NCBI GenBank assembly: GCA_040768665.1
Contig: JAXGMN010000072.1
Coordinates: 1-54,086 of the forward strand
Length of the DNA stretch: 54,086 bases
Origin: JABWBD01 sp040768665
Lineage (GTDB): Bacteria > Planctomycetota > Planctomycetia > Pirellulales > Thermoguttaceae
Reading direction: 5' to 3'
Shown: positions 26,824 through 36,242 of the stretch, in pieces
Position numbering within the stretch: the stretch's first letter is position 1
Layout of the letters: each line of letters opens with the position of its first letter
Notes under the pieces: generated by a model
Seen by the model: the letters and a program-made list of their open reading frames with translations, nothing else
Told to the model about the DNA's origin: nothing
Databases searched by the model: none
Made by a program: the position numbers and the translations under genes

Positions 26824-28545
26824 TTACGGTTTCTTGCGAAGCAACTTCTGGAGCTGGGTGAGGGTGCGGGTGTTGAGGACATCGTCCTTCGTCAGCCCGC
26901 CCCGCCGGGCCTGGACCACGCCATAGCGCATCGCGGCCAGCCCGTCAATGGTATGCGAATCGGTGGAAATTACAATCGGAACCCCGTAGTTCTTCGCCGC
27001 CGCGCACGCCACGTCGTCCAGGTCCAGCCGCTTGGGATGGGCGTTCAGTTCCATCGCCTTGCCGTGATCGCGAGCGGCCTTCAGTACGGCGTCGAGGTCA
27101 ATTTCATAGGATGCGTCGCCGAGGCCGCCCGGTGGGATGCGGGCCACCGCGGACACGTAGGGGTTCGCCAGGGCGTCGATCATCCGCCGCGTGATCTGCT
27201 CGCGCGGCTGTTTCTGCCCAAAGTGGACACTTGCGACAATCCAGTCCGCCTGGGCGAGCAGCTTGTCGTCGAAGTCCAATCCTCCAGCGCTCGAGGATAT
27301 CGACCTCGGGCGCCCTTGAGGATGGTAATCCCTTTCAATTTCGCGTTGAGTTTGTCGATCTCCGACCACTGGCGGCGAAGCCGAGCCGCGTCGAGACCAT
27401 TGGCAATCGTGGCGCGTTTCGAGTGGTCGGTGACGGCCAAATACTTCAATCCGCGGGCCTTGGCGGCGTGGGCCATCTCCTCAATCGTAGCGATTCCGTC
27501 GCTCCACTCGGTATGACAGTGCAGATCGCCCCGGATATCGCTCAACTCGATCAACTCCGGGAGTTGTCCGGCGGCGGCCCAGACGAACTCCTGCCGCGCC
27601 TCGCGGAGTTCGGGCGGAAACCACGGCAGGCCAAGCGTTGCGTACACTTCCTCTTCGGTGCGCCCGGCGATCTGCTCGTCGTCGCGGAACGCTCCGTACT
27701 CGTTGATCTTCAGACCGCGGCTGCGGGCCATTCCGCGAAGCACCGACATTATGGTCCTTCGAACCCGTGAAGTACTGCATGGCCGCTCCGAACGATTCGG
27801 CCGGCACGACGCGCAGGTCGACCTGCAAACCCTCGGCCAGCCGAACCGACATCTTCGTGGGCCCGCGCAAGAGCACCTGGCGGACGCCCTCGTAAGCCCC
27901 GAGGCAATCCATCGCCTCCTTCGCATCCTCGGCGATCACCAGCAGGTCGAGATCGCCGACCGTGTCCTTCCCCCGGCGGTAACTGCCGGCAAATTCCATC
28001 TGTCCGATCGCGGCACACGAGTGCAGATGGGCCCGCAACGCTTGGGCGATCTGGTCGGCCTGGGCCCAAAGCAGGCGTTTGCCCGCTTCCATGGCGATGT
28101 CGAGGTCGCGAAGAATGCTCTCTTCGGTCTTTGCGCCGAAGCCTTTGAGCGATCGGACTCGCTGCTGCCGGCAGGCCTCGGCAAGTTCTTCCAGGGACGT
28201 CACGCCCAGCTCGCGATGGATGGTCGAGCGCGTCGCCCCAGCCCCGGCACGCGGAGAATCCCCAAGACGCTTTCAGGAACCTCGGCCAGCAGTTCCTCGA
28301 GCATCGGCAGCGAGCCCGTCTGGACGAGCGTGGTAATCTTTTCCGCCAGAAGCCTTTTTGCCGATACCCGCGATGTCGGTCAGCTCGCGATCCGGGGCCG
28401 TCGCAATCGCCGACAGCGGCTCCGAGTAGTCGCGAACCGAGCGGGCGGCATTGCGGTAGGCGCGGACCCGAAAGGGATTGGCGTCTTGAAACTCCAGAAG
28501 ATCGGCAACCTGGTCGAAAACAGCGGCAATTTCGGCGTTCGTCAT
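26824..28545 (-). pseudogene. polX: Family X DNA polymerase with PHP domain, frameshifted
   Basis: Pieces of a PolX protein in several frames. MTNAEIAAVFDQVADLLEFQ ... IAGIGK (starts 28545) is the N-terminal helix-hairpin-helix region. TSLEELAEACRQQRVRSLKG ... SYRRGKDTVGDLDLLV holds the nucleotidyltransferase Asp pair. GLKINEYGAF, DLHCHTEWSDG and YLAVTDHS follow. Last comes GLDFDDKLLAQADWIVASVH ... PIVISTDSHTIDGLAAMRYG, the PHP phosphoesterase with its His/Asp metal ligands. Single-base shifts are needed near 28352, 28235, 27752, 27310 and 27290. Bacterial PolX has gap-filling polymerase plus 3'-phosphatase/exonuclease activity in base-excision repair. Protein sequence between the shifts is well conserved, so assembly error is as likely as true loss. 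Confidence 0.85.
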
Positions 28546-28547
28546 GG

Positions 28548-29540
28548 CTACAGATGCAATTCCACGACATCCTTGTCGCTGAGAACGTAATCACCTTTCA
28601 CTACCGTTCCGGCGTGGACCTCGGAACCCCAGACTCGCGCAAACTTCAGGTTTTCCAGGTAATCCTTATGGACCTGTCCGGCCATGTCGATCAGCGTGCT
28701 GCCGCGGCGGACAGTGAAAGGCCGGTCCATGTCGGGCTCTTTGGCCGTCGGCAGCTTGCTGTACACGCGCACAACATCGAGAGCCCGGTAAGCCGAGTCG
28801 CGAAGATCTTCCAGCCCGATTCCCTTCTCGGCCGAGATCACGAACTCCCGGAAATCCAACGGGCAGAGTTCGTGAAACAGTTCGAGCCGATCGCGGGCGT
28901 CGGCCAGGTCGATCTTGTTCGGGACGACGAAGGTCTGCGTGAACGACAGCCCGACGTCTTCTTCGCTCAGGTAGGACGTGGCGGCCAGGCGGGTCTTCGT
29001 TTCGCTCAGATGATCGAGCACCTCCTGGCACTGCTCGATGCCGTCGTCGCTTCCCAAGTCGACCATCAATAGCGCGAGGTCCGCCGCCCGGATGAGGCCG
29101 TGCATGTACGGCTCCATGTAATCGGCCGTAATCGGCGGCGTATCGATCAACTGGACCATCACGTCTTCCCACGGCATCATGCCCGGCGACGGCATCTGCG
29201 TGGTGAACGGATAAGGCGCCACTTCGGGCATCGCGCGCGTGAGGCTGCGGAGCAACTGGCTCTTGCCCGCATTGGGGCCTCCGAGGATTGCCACGGTCCC
29301 GGCGCCCTGCCGCGGGATACGGAACCCGCGACCCTTCTTCCCGGTCTTCTTCTCTGTCTGCAGGTCTCGTTTCGCCTTGGCGATCTTCGACTTCAACGAT
29401 GCCTGAAGGTGGTCGGTCCCCTTGTGCTTGGGGATCTCCTGGAGCATGACCTGCAGGCAGCGCAGTTCGTCCTCAAGCGTTGTGGCGCGGCGGTATTCTT
29501 CCTCCGCCTTGAGGTACTGTGCAGTCAGGTTGGCTGGCAT
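28548..29540 (-). CDS. DRG/OBG-like GTPase with TGS domain
   Basis: A 330-aa GTPase. A helical N-terminus with a basic patch (AKAKRDLQTEKKTGKKGRGF) precedes the G domain. G1 is GGPNAGKSQLL (about residue 86), and G4 is NKIDLA (about 209). G3 reads IDTPP instead of the classical DxxG. The C-terminal about 75 residues (PFTVRRGSTLIDMAGQVHKD ... DYVLSDKDVVELH) form a TGS domain. DRG/OBG-type GTPases bind ribosomes or RNA. It ends only 2 bp before the polX start on the same strand, so both are probably co-transcribed, perhaps with sucC and sucD. The precise function is unknown. Confidence 0.88.
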   Translation of the reverse strand: MPANLTAQYLKAEEEYRRATTLEDELRCLQVMLQEIPKHKGTDHLQASLKSKIAKAKRDLQTEKKTGKKGRGFRIPRQGAGTVAILGGPNAGKSQLLRSLTRAMPEVAPYPFTTQMPSPGMMPWEDVMVQLIDTPPITADYMEPYMHGLIRAADLALLMVDLGSDDGIEQCQEVLDHLSETKTRLAATSYLSEEDVGLSFTQTFVVPNKIDLADARDRLELFHELCPLDFREFVISAEKGIGLEDLRDSAYRALDVVRVYSKLPTAKEPDMDRPFTVRRGSTLIDMAGQVHKDYLENLKFARVWGSEVHAGTVVKGDYVLSDKDVVELHL

Positions 29541-29955
29541 AGGAAATTGCAGCTTGGGCGTAATTCAAAGAGGACAACTCCGCGCCCAGCCAGCCCCATT
29601 CTGAGAAAACCGGATCTGGCGAGGTGCCCCCTGCCTGAATTGCGCTGAAGATCGGCCGACAGCATCCGCAGGCAACGCCTGTTCGTGCAGGATCCATTTG
29701 AGTGTACTGTTCGTCCCCTCCCTCGGCTACCCTCGGTGCGTTGGTTGCTGACGCATTTCGATCCATGACCGCTACAAGCGGTGCCAAGCGGCCCGGTTGC
29801 CAGGTAAGCGTTCACGGGGTGGTCGGGGACTGGTCCATTTTTCGGCCGGTTGACTTGGTTCGGCGGCAAAAACGTTGGCCGAAAACATGGACCTGTCCCC
29901 CTCTTCCGCCCCATGAACGCTTACGGTTGCTGGTGTTCCTGCTGTGGAGTTCGCT
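29541..29955. other. Gap holding an IS66-type MITE
   Basis: 415 bp between the phosphohexomutase 3' end and the GTPase start. It contains the 121-bp MITE at 29804-29924. The remaining sequence shows no gene or RNA that I can identify. Confidence 0.6.
29804..29924. mobile_element. 121-bp MITE with IS66-like ends
   Basis: Terminal inverted repeats GTAAGCGTTCACGGGG (left) and CCCATGAACGCTTAC (right) bound an internally palindromic body containing GGGGACTGGTCCATTTTTCG and CATGGACCTGTCCCC. The flanks GGTTGCCAG and GGTTGCTGG look like a decayed 8-9-bp target duplication. The element at 45110-45229 is a relative of the same length. The ends match those of the IS66 relic at 45237-46757. Confidence 0.85.
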
Positions 29956-31302
29956 TCACTCCACCTGCTTGAGCACGGATGCCGCTTCCTCGCAGAGCGC
30001 CGTTGCCTCCGCCTGCGTGCCGGCTTCCGCGATTGCCCGCACGATCGGCTCCGTATTGCTCGGCCGTACCAGCAGCCAGCGGCCCGGCCAATCCAGCCGC
30101 AAACCGTCGAGGCGATCGGGCCGGGCGTCGGAAAAGTGCCGCCTGAGAGCATCCAGGCCGTCGGCCACCTTCTCCGGAGCCAGGCAGACTCTCGTCTTCA
30201 CGATTTCGTAGCGCGGCAGTTCGTCGGCCAGTTCACTGATTTTGCTCCGCCGTGACGCCATCGCATCCAGCAGCAGGGCCATACCAACGAAACTGTCGCG
30301 GACCAGGCCTACGCGCGGATCGATGGGCCCGCCGTTGCCCTCGCCGCCGAAGACGGCTTCGGCCTCGAGCATGGCATCGACCACATTTGCCTCGCCCACG
30401 GCCGAGCGCAACAACCTCACGCCGTATTTTTCGGCCAGATCCTCCGACATCCGGCTGCTGGCGCAATTCGTCACGATTGCACCGGGGCGCTGCCGGAGAA
30501 CGTGGTCCAGGCACATTGCCAGCGTGTACTCCTCGCCGAGGTAGCGGCCGTTCTCGTCGATTACCGCCAGTCGGTCGGCATCGGGGTCTTGGCAAAATCC
30601 CACGTCGGCGCCGACCTCCGGCACGTCGGCCAGGACTTGCACAAGATTCTCGGCCGTCGGCTCCGGCGGATGCGCGAATTGTCCATCGGACCGGCCGCCC
30701 AGAAGCGTTACCGCGCAGCCCAAGTCTTCCAGCAACCGCAGCCCCAGAATGCTGCCGGCGCCATGGTTCGAATCGAGCACCACCTGGAACCGGCTGCTAC
30801 GAATCCGCTCCGCGTCGACCGTCGCCAGGATCGCCTCCAGGTGGGGCGTGAGCGGATCGGGGCAATCCTCTTTCGTTCCCAGGCGGTCGTGCCGAGCCCA
30901 CCGAATGGCGGCGGCCCGGTACCGTGCGAGCACCTCCGCACCGAGTCCCGCCGGAATCACTCGTCCTTCGGCCGAAAAGAGCTTCAACCCATTGTACTCC
31001 GACGGATTATGGCTGGCCGAGATCTGAATGCCGCCCGCGGCCTGATGGTGGCGGACAAGCACGCCGTGTGTAGGCGTGGCGGCGATTCCGGCATCGATCG
31101 TATTGCGGCCCAGGGCGTGCAATCCGGCGTGCACCGCTTCGGCCAACATTTCGCCCGAGCCGCGGCCGTCGCGTGTCACCAGGAAGGGGCCTGCCGGCGC
31201 CGCCACGGCAAACGCCGCGACGTACTGGATTGCCACCTCTGGCGTAAGTGAATCCCCTACGACACCCCTGAGACCGGAAACGCTGATAATCGGTTCCCCC
31301 AC
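29956..31302 (-). CDS. Phosphoglucosamine mutase/phosphomannomutase-like alpha-D-phosphohexomutase
   Basis: A 448-aa enzyme starting at GTG 31302, with AGGAGAG 7 nt upstream. All four family landmarks are present: the phosphoserine loop ISASHNP (about residue 94), metal-binding DPDADR (about 238), sugar-binding GEGNGG (about 323) and phosphate-binding RPSNTEP (about 415). It interconverts hexose 1- and 6-phosphates. The length and motif wording fit the GlmM/PMM group, but substrate choice between glucosamine, mannose and glucose cannot be settled from motifs. It is divergent from a second phosphohexomutase across 158 bp, so the two may share a control region. Confidence 0.9.
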   Translation of the reverse strand: MGEPIISVSGLRGVVGDSLTPEVAIQYVAAFAVAAPAGPFLVTRDGRGSGEMLAEAVHAGLHALGRNTIDAGIAATPTHGVLVRHHQAAGGIQISASHNPSEYNGLKLFSAEGRVIPAGLGAEVLARYRAAAIRWARHDRLGTKEDCPDPLTPHLEAILATVDAERIRSSRFQVVLDSNHGAGSILGLRLLEDLGCAVTLLGGRSDGQFAHPPEPTAENLVQVLADVPEVGADVGFCQDPDADRLAVIDENGRYLGEEYTLAMCLDHVLRQRPGAIVTNCASSRMSEDLAEKYGVRLLRSAVGEANVVDAMLEAEAVFGGEGNGGPIDPRVGLVRDSFVGMALLLDAMASRRSKISELADELPRYEIVKTRVCLAPEKVADGLDALRRHFSDARPDRLDGLRLDWPGRWLLVRPSNTEPIVRAIAEAGTQAEATALCEEAASVLKQVE

Positions 31303-31460
31303 GGCGTTACTCTCCTGTTGGCTGAATCCTTGTCATCTCCGCGCCTGACGACAGTATATGCGGAGCCGAGCTCCAGCGGTCCCCCTTCCCCCTGGTCTAC
31401 AATTGTTGAAAAATGGGATACCCGTAGGATCAACCGTCTTCATTTTCCGTGTGAGCACCG

Positions 31461-33284
31461 ATGCCGCAATCCTTGAATCCCGTGGATATTACGTCTGCCA
31501 TCGCGCAGGTCCAGCAAGCCGCAGACCGCGGCAAGATCTCCGAGGGCGCATTAAAAAACCTGCAAATTTGGCTGACGGAGCTCCGCTACGCCGAATACCT
31601 CCCGCAAGTCGTTGAGCACGTCGTCCAAGGCAAGTGGCAGGAGTTGGACGACGCTTTCTGGACGGTGATCCCATTCGGCACCGGTGGCCGCCGCGGCAAG
31701 ATGTACCCCATCGGCAGCAACACGATCAACGACCGCACCATCGGCGAAAGCGCCCAGGGCCTCGCCACGTATGTACGCGACCACGTGACGGACCGGCCGC
31801 CGGCCTGTGCGATCGCCTACGACACTCGCCACCGCTCCCGCCACTTCGCCGAACTCTGCGCGGAGATCATGGTGGCCAACGGCTACCAGGTCTATTTCCT
31901 CGATGGCTATCGCAGTACACCGGAGCTGTCGTTCGCCGTGCGTCGCAAACACTGCTCTTGCGGGATCATGGTCACGGCCAGCCACAATCCGCCCAGCGAT
32001 AATGCCGTCAAGGCCTACTGGTGCACCGGAGGGCAGTTGCTGCCTCCGCACGACACGGGCGTGATCGACCGGGTGATGAACGTGGGAGACATCCTTCGTG
32101 TTCCGTTCGCTGAGGCGTTTGCCAAGGGCCAGGTCGTCTATTGCCAGGAAGAAGTCGACCGGGCCTTCTTCGAGGCGGTAGTCGCCCAAAGCCGGCCAGG
32201 CCCTCGCGAGTTGAAGATCGTCTACTCGCCTTTGCACGGCGTCGGAGCCTCGGCGGTACTGCCGGCACTCGAGGCGGCCGGGTTCAAAGACGTGGAACTC
32301 TTCGGCCCGCACGCCGAGCCCAGCGGCGATTTCCCCAACGTGCCCGGCCACGTCTCCAATCCCGAGAATCCCGCGGTCTTCGATTCGATTATCGATCGCG
32401 CGAAGCAAATCGGGGCCGACCTGGTCATGGCGACCGATCCCGACTGCGACCGCGTCGGCTGCGCCGCACCGCTCACCCTGGAACCCGGCTCCGCATGGGG
32501 TTGTCTGACCGGCAACCAGATCGGCGCGTTGTTGGCCGATTACCTCGTCGAGGCCGGCCGCGAAGCGGGTACACTGACGCCCGAAAATTACATCCTCAAG
32601 ACTCTGGTCACCACGGAGTTGATCCGGCGGATCGCCGAGGCCAAGGGCGTCGCCGTGGCCGGCAACCTCCTGGTCGGGTTCAAGTGGATCGGGGGCGTGA
32701 TGGACGAGCGAGACCCGAAGAAGTTCATCCTCGGAGCCGAGGAGTCGTATGGTTTCCTCGTCGGCGACCATGCTCGCGACAAGGACGCGGCCGTCGCTTC
32801 CATGCTCCTGGCCGAGCTTGCCGCGCGAGCCAAGGTCGGCGGACAGACGATCCACCAGAAGCTCGACGCACTGTTTCGAGAGTATGGGCACCATGCCGAA
32901 CACACGATTTCCGTGACGATGCCCGGATCCGAAGGGATGCAGCGGATGATGGCCGTCATGGCACAGTTTCGCGAGGAACCGCCCGTCAGTCTCGGAGGCA
33001 TGAAGACGGTCGGTGTTCGGGACTACCAGAACAACGTCTCGCGGGCGCCGGGCGGAAAACCGCAGCCGCTGGACGGTCCAACGGGCGATCTGGTCATGCT
33101 CGACCTGGAGGCCGAGGGCAACTACGTGGCCGTCCGCCCCTCCGGCACCGAGCCCAAGGTAAAGTTCTACATGTTCGCCTTCCAGCCGGCCGAGCGGATC
33201 TCGGACCTGGCGGCTACCAAGGATGAGGTTGCCTCGCGGCTGTCGGCCATCGAGAAGGATTTGCGGGCCTATGCGGGGACGTGA
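31461..33284 (+). CDS. PGM2-type phospho-sugar mutase
   Basis: A 607-aa alpha-D-phosphohexomutase of the long (phosphoglucomutase-2/phosphopentomutase-like) subgroup. Landmarks: FGTGGRRGKM near residue 72 (N-terminal phosphate site), TASHNPPSDNAVKAYW with the catalytic Ser (about 175), DPDCDR metal loop (about 322), GAEESYGF sugar loop (about 424) and RPSGTEPK (about 560). It probably converts glucose 1-phosphate and glucose 6-phosphate for glycogen or nucleotide-sugar metabolism. It starts at ATG 31461; the RBS is weak. A palindromic repeat follows 18 bp after its stop. With the neighbouring GlmM/PMM-like enzyme it supplies hexose-phosphate flux, although sharing of a regulator is unproven. 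Confidence 0.92.
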   Translation: MPQSLNPVDITSAIAQVQQAADRGKISEGALKNLQIWLTELRYAEYLPQVVEHVVQGKWQELDDAFWTVIPFGTGGRRGKMYPIGSNTINDRTIGESAQGLATYVRDHVTDRPPACAIAYDTRHRSRHFAELCAEIMVANGYQVYFLDGYRSTPELSFAVRRKHCSCGIMVTASHNPPSDNAVKAYWCTGGQLLPPHDTGVIDRVMNVGDILRVPFAEAFAKGQVVYCQEEVDRAFFEAVVAQSRPGPRELKIVYSPLHGVGASAVLPALEAAGFKDVELFGPHAEPSGDFPNVPGHVSNPENPAVFDSIIDRAKQIGADLVMATDPDCDRVGCAAPLTLEPGSAWGCLTGNQIGALLADYLVEAGREAGTLTPENYILKTLVTTELIRRIAEAKGVAVAGNLLVGFKWIGGVMDERDPKKFILGAEESYGFLVGDHARDKDAAVASMLLAELAARAKVGGQTIHQKLDALFREYGHHAEHTISVTMPGSEGMQRMMAVMAQFREEPPVSLGGMKTVGVRDYQNNVSRAPGGKPQPLDGPTGDLVMLDLEAEGNYVAVRPSGTEPKVKFYMFAFQPAERISDLAATKDEVASRLSAIEKDLRAYAGT

Positions 33285-33302
33285 CTTTGCCCCCTGTGGA
33301 GG

Positions 33303-33394
33303 CTGCTGAAGAAGGGGACAGGCACCCCAACACCTTTCATTTCAGGGCCCTGCAAACCGCCACAGGTTGTGGAGCCGGTCCCCTTTTTCAGCAG
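33303..33394. repeat. CTGCTGAA...GGACAGGCACC palindromic repeat, copy 2
   Basis: About 92 bp with ends CTGCTGAAGAAGGGGACAGG and a right arm ending CCCCTTTTTCAGCAG. It is related to 15866-15957 and lies between the convergent PGM2-type and TM2 genes, where the hairpin could also terminate transcription. Confidence 0.85.
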
Positions 33395-33412
33395 TCTCCC
33401 CGGGCGCTCGCG

Positions 33413-33859
33413 TTATGCGGCACTCCGCCCTCCGGCGTGGGCCCCCCACTGTTTGCGGTCGTTGATCTCGCTGACCTGCTCGTTGAGCGTCCACAGATCA
33501 TAGAGCCATCCGAGGAAGAACAGGCCGCCGGTCAGCAGGTAGATGATGCCGCTGATCCACTTGCCCATGTAGAACCGATGGACTCCAAAGACTCCGAGGA
33601 ACGTCAGAAGGAGCCACGCGAGCGTGTAGTCCAACGGGCCGGGAGTGTAGCGAAGGTCGGCCCTGCGATCCATGCCCGGGATCAGGACGAGGTCGATCAG
33701 CCAACCGATCAGCAGCAACCCGCCGGTAAAGAACCAGATCGTGCCGGTGATTTGCTTGCCGTAATAGAAGCGGTGCGCTCCGGTGAAACCGAAAATCCAG
33801 AGGAGGTATCCGATCAGCAGCGAGTGCGTATTGCGAAAATCCCGGTCGAGCGTAACCAT
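33413..33859 (-). CDS. TM2 domain protein, duplicated
   Basis: A 148-aa integral membrane protein built from two TM2 repeats. The first (about residues 14-60) reads LLWIFGFTGAHRFYYGK then LIDLVLIPGM. The second (about 82-130) reads LLTFLGVFGVHRFYMGKWIS then GWLYDLWTL. Each repeat has two hydrophobic helices linked by a short turn with the conserved G-x-HRFY-x-GK, giving four helices. TM2 proteins are small inner-membrane proteins of unknown role. ATG 33859 is the only plausible start. It converges with the PGM2-type mutase. Confidence 0.93.
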   Translation of the reverse strand: MVTLDRDFRNTHSLLIGYLLWIFGFTGAHRFYYGKQITGTIWFFTGGLLLIGWLIDLVLIPGMDRRADLRYTPGPLDYTLAWLLLTFLGVFGVHRFYMGKWISGIIYLLTGGLFFLGWLYDLWTLNEQVSEINDRKQWGAHAGGRSAA

Positions 33860-33946
33860 CAGCCCAGTCCTCCTTCCACGCTTGTTCGTGCGTTTTTTTC
33901 ATTCTACGCCGGGAGCCAACGGCCAACCACGATGAAAGCACCGCAG

Positions 33947-33976
33947 CAGCCCGGCTGCTTGCAAGCAGCCGGGCTG
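33947..33976. terminator. Perfect 30-bp palindrome
   Basis: CAGCCCGGCTGCTTG followed at once by its exact complement (33962-33976). It stands between the start of the TM2 gene and the mismatch glycosylase. It has no T-run, so it may be a REP-like element rather than a terminator. The same CAGCCCGGCTGC core recurs at 39194-39227. Confidence 0.6.
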
Positions 33977-34037
33977 CCGGTATACCTTTTCATTCGTCCG
34001 TCCCACGCATTTCTTGCCGACATTTTGAAAGGACACC

Positions 34038-34634
34038 ATGGCGACCCGACGATCCCGTCCCGACGAGCGACGTAAATCGTCCCGGCGTCCGACGCGCGCG
34101 GAGATCCTTGCTGCGGCGGGCCGCACCGTGCCCGACGTGATTGCGGCAGATCTGAAGGTGCTTTTTTGTGGTATCAATCCGGGGCTCTACACCGCGGCGA
34201 TCGGCCACCACTTCGGCCGGCCGGGGAACCGTTTCTGGCCGGCGCTGTACCGCGCCGGCTTTACTCCACGGTTGTTCGACCCGAGCGAAGAACGGGAGCT
34301 GTTGAAGCTCGGCTACGGCATCACGAACATCGTGCCGGTGGCCACGGCTACGGCGGGAGAGTTGACGCTCGAGCAACTTCAATCCGGTGCGCGGACGCTT
34401 ACCAGCAAAGTCCGCAGGTATCGCCCACGCTATCTCGGAATCGTCGGCATCGACGCATACCGCAAGGCGTTTTCGCGGTCAAAAGCCACAGCCGGGCTTC
34501 AGCCGGAGATCATCGGGCGCACCAAGCTGTGGCTTCTGCCCAACCCGAGCGGATTGAACGCGCATTACCGCCCATCCGACTTCGCCGATGCTTTCGGCGC
34601 GCTCCGGGAAGCGGCAGAGCACGGTGCGGACTGA
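34038..34634 (+). CDS. mug: G/U(T) mismatch-specific DNA glycosylase
   Basis: A 198-aa member of the uracil-DNA glycosylase superfamily, MUG/TDG family. The catalytic motif GINPGLYTAAIGHHFGRPGN (about residues 45-64) contains the Asn of the active site. Motif 2 is LPNPSGLNAHY (about 170-180), which inserts into the DNA helix. The N-terminus is Arg-rich and probably disordered. It removes uracil or damaged pyrimidines opposite guanine in base-excision repair. ATG 34038 has AAAGGA 6 nt upstream. It converges on the RdgC-like gene, with 23 bp between stops. Whether it prefers U, T or ethenocytosine is unknown. Confidence 0.93.
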   Translation: MATRRSRPDERRKSSRRPTRAEILAAAGRTVPDVIAADLKVLFCGINPGLYTAAIGHHFGRPGNRFWPALYRAGFTPRLFDPSEERELLKLGYGITNIVPVATATAGELTLEQLQSGARTLTSKVRRYRPRYLGIVGIDAYRKAFSRSKATAGLQPEIIGRTKLWLLPNPSGLNAHYRPSDFADAFGALREAAEHGAD

Positions 34635-34657
34635 GGCTCGCAGGAGCGTAAGCAGGA

Positions 34658-35845
34658 TTACGCCGCGGGCTTTCTCGTTCGGACGTCCTTCTTGAGCCAT
34701 CGCTGCATTTTTTCGAGCTCACCGGACCAATTCTTTCCGATCCGCCGCTTGCAGAAGGCGTGATAGAGGAGGTCGAGCGTCTCGCAGAGCCCTCGCAGGT
34801 TCTCGATCCGACCCTCGAGCATTCCTCTCGCGTCAGCGGAATCGTCCTGCTCGTCGGTCTGAATACGGGCACCGCTCACCGAGAAAGTCTCCGGCTGAAG
34901 CACCAGCTCATATTGGTCGCCGTAGCGGACGAGAATCAGGCCGGCTTTGCGCGGCAGCTTGCCGGACCGGATCGCCTGGGCCGCCTCCGGCAGCCGGCAC
35001 GGCGCTTCGGCCGAGATCGTCTCCTTGCCGGATTCGCCTCGGGGACATTGCAGGCTCAGCGTCCGCGTGAGCATCGCGGTGACTTCCGAATCGTCGGGGA
35101 GGGTCAGTGTGTCGGCCTGCGTATCCAGATACCACCATAGCCAGAAGAGGAATTCGTTGCCCAGGAAGTCGAAGTTGCCCGGCTCATTGTTCCACCAGAC
35201 GATTTCCCCGGCCGGATTGTCCGCATGGAAGCTGGAAGGAACAAGCTCGCCGAGCGCCCCGCGCCGTTTGGCCTCAACCGCCCAATGTTCAGCACGCAGG
35301 CCGGATGTGAGACGCTCCGGTTCAAGGTCGAATGCTCTTGTCAGCAACTCGGAGCACAGTTCCCATGCCGCCGAACTGGATCCGCCGAAGAACAAGCGAT
35401 TGGTCCTCAGGTCCCAGAGGACGGGGAAGTGCTGCATCCGGCGGAATTTGCCGCTGCGGGCTTCGTCGGCGCAGCGGGCTTCGACGGCATCCTTCGCTTC
35501 CTGTCGTTGGGTCTTGGTGGGTCTGCCGCCGGGATTGTCTGCCATCAGGGCCGCCAATTCGATCTGATGCCACGCCTTGCGGATCGCGGCCGGGATCTGG
35601 TTGGCATCGATCCGAACGGCGAAATGGAGGCAATCGGCGATGACGTTCTTTTCCAGATCGAAGTCGAGATCGAAGAGGTGTTCTCCCGCAAGGAAGCCGG
35701 CGACGGCCTCCTCCTGGGAAGAGTTCTCCATTTTGTCAATGGCGAACCGCCGAAGGATCTCGATGTGTTCCGAGGTAAACTGGCCGGGCCCGTCGCCCGG
35801 GATCCGGAACGATTCAAACGTCATCCGGCCTGAGAGAAATCCCAT
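34658..35845 (-). CDS. RdgC-like protein
   Basis: A 395-aa protein starting at ATG 35845 with AGGAG 6 nt upstream; the frame runs further up to 35875 but without support. Its body (MGFLSGRMTFESFRI, FLAGEHLFDLDFDLEKNV, GRPTKTQRQEAKDAVEARC, PVLWDLRTNRLFFGG, FLFWLWWYLDTQAD) resembles the RdgC family of ring-shaped DNA-binding proteins only distantly. The length is greater than E. coli RdgC (about 300). RdgC binds dsDNA and restrains RecA. The similarity is judged by eye, mainly from the Lys/Arg-rich helix followed by WDLRTN, so the name is provisional. It neighbours a base-excision repair gene. Confidence 0.55.
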   Translation of the reverse strand: MGFLSGRMTFESFRIPGDGPGQFTSEHIEILRRFAIDKMENSSQEEAVAGFLAGEHLFDLDFDLEKNVIADCLHFAVRIDANQIPAAIRKAWHQIELAALMADNPGGRPTKTQRQEAKDAVEARCADEARSGKFRRMQHFPVLWDLRTNRLFFGGSSSAAWELCSELLTRAFDLEPERLTSGLRAEHWAVEAKRRGALGELVPSSFHADNPAGEIVWWNNEPGNFDFLGNEFLFWLWWYLDTQADTLTLPDDSEVTAMLTRTLSLQCPRGESGKETISAEAPCRLPEAAQAIRSGKLPRKAGLILVRYGDQYELVLQPETFSVSGARIQTDEQDDSADARGMLEGRIENLRGLCETLDLLYHAFCKRRIGKNWSGELEKMQRWLKKDVRTRKPAA

Positions 35846-36242
35846 GGCTGCTCCTGCTGGCTGGGACGAAACCAATGCGATGTAGTCTGACGCACTTATC
35901 GGCGATGGAATAGCCCGGGCTCCTTCAGCCGGGCCAAGGCCATTGCAGACTTCCTATTTTCCCCAGGCATCCAATCCGAACAGTGCGTTGGTGGGGGAAT
36001 CATGGGGCGTTCTCTGACCGGGGTCTCGGCGGATTTTCCGAAGCAGGCCCTTCGCATTTCCTGATATACCGCACCACCCAACAGAGATAAGATTGGGACA
36101 AGCGTGGACAATAGCTTCGGTGACCGGAGCTGTAACGTTGGCTCAGGTCACTACCGGACACGTGAGTGGCGGCACCTCGGGAGCGATCGCCCTCGCGTGT
36201 AACGGTATCCGGCCAAACGGCCATGTTCCAGGAGGCAACACG
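35846..36242. other. Divergent intergenic region, RdgC-like gene to sigma-54 activator
   Basis: 397 bp. It contains a GC-rich imperfect hairpin near 35908-35935 and the AGGAGG Shine-Dalgarno at 36230-36235. No gene is recognised. I saw no convincing -24/-12 promoter. Confidence 0.5.
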
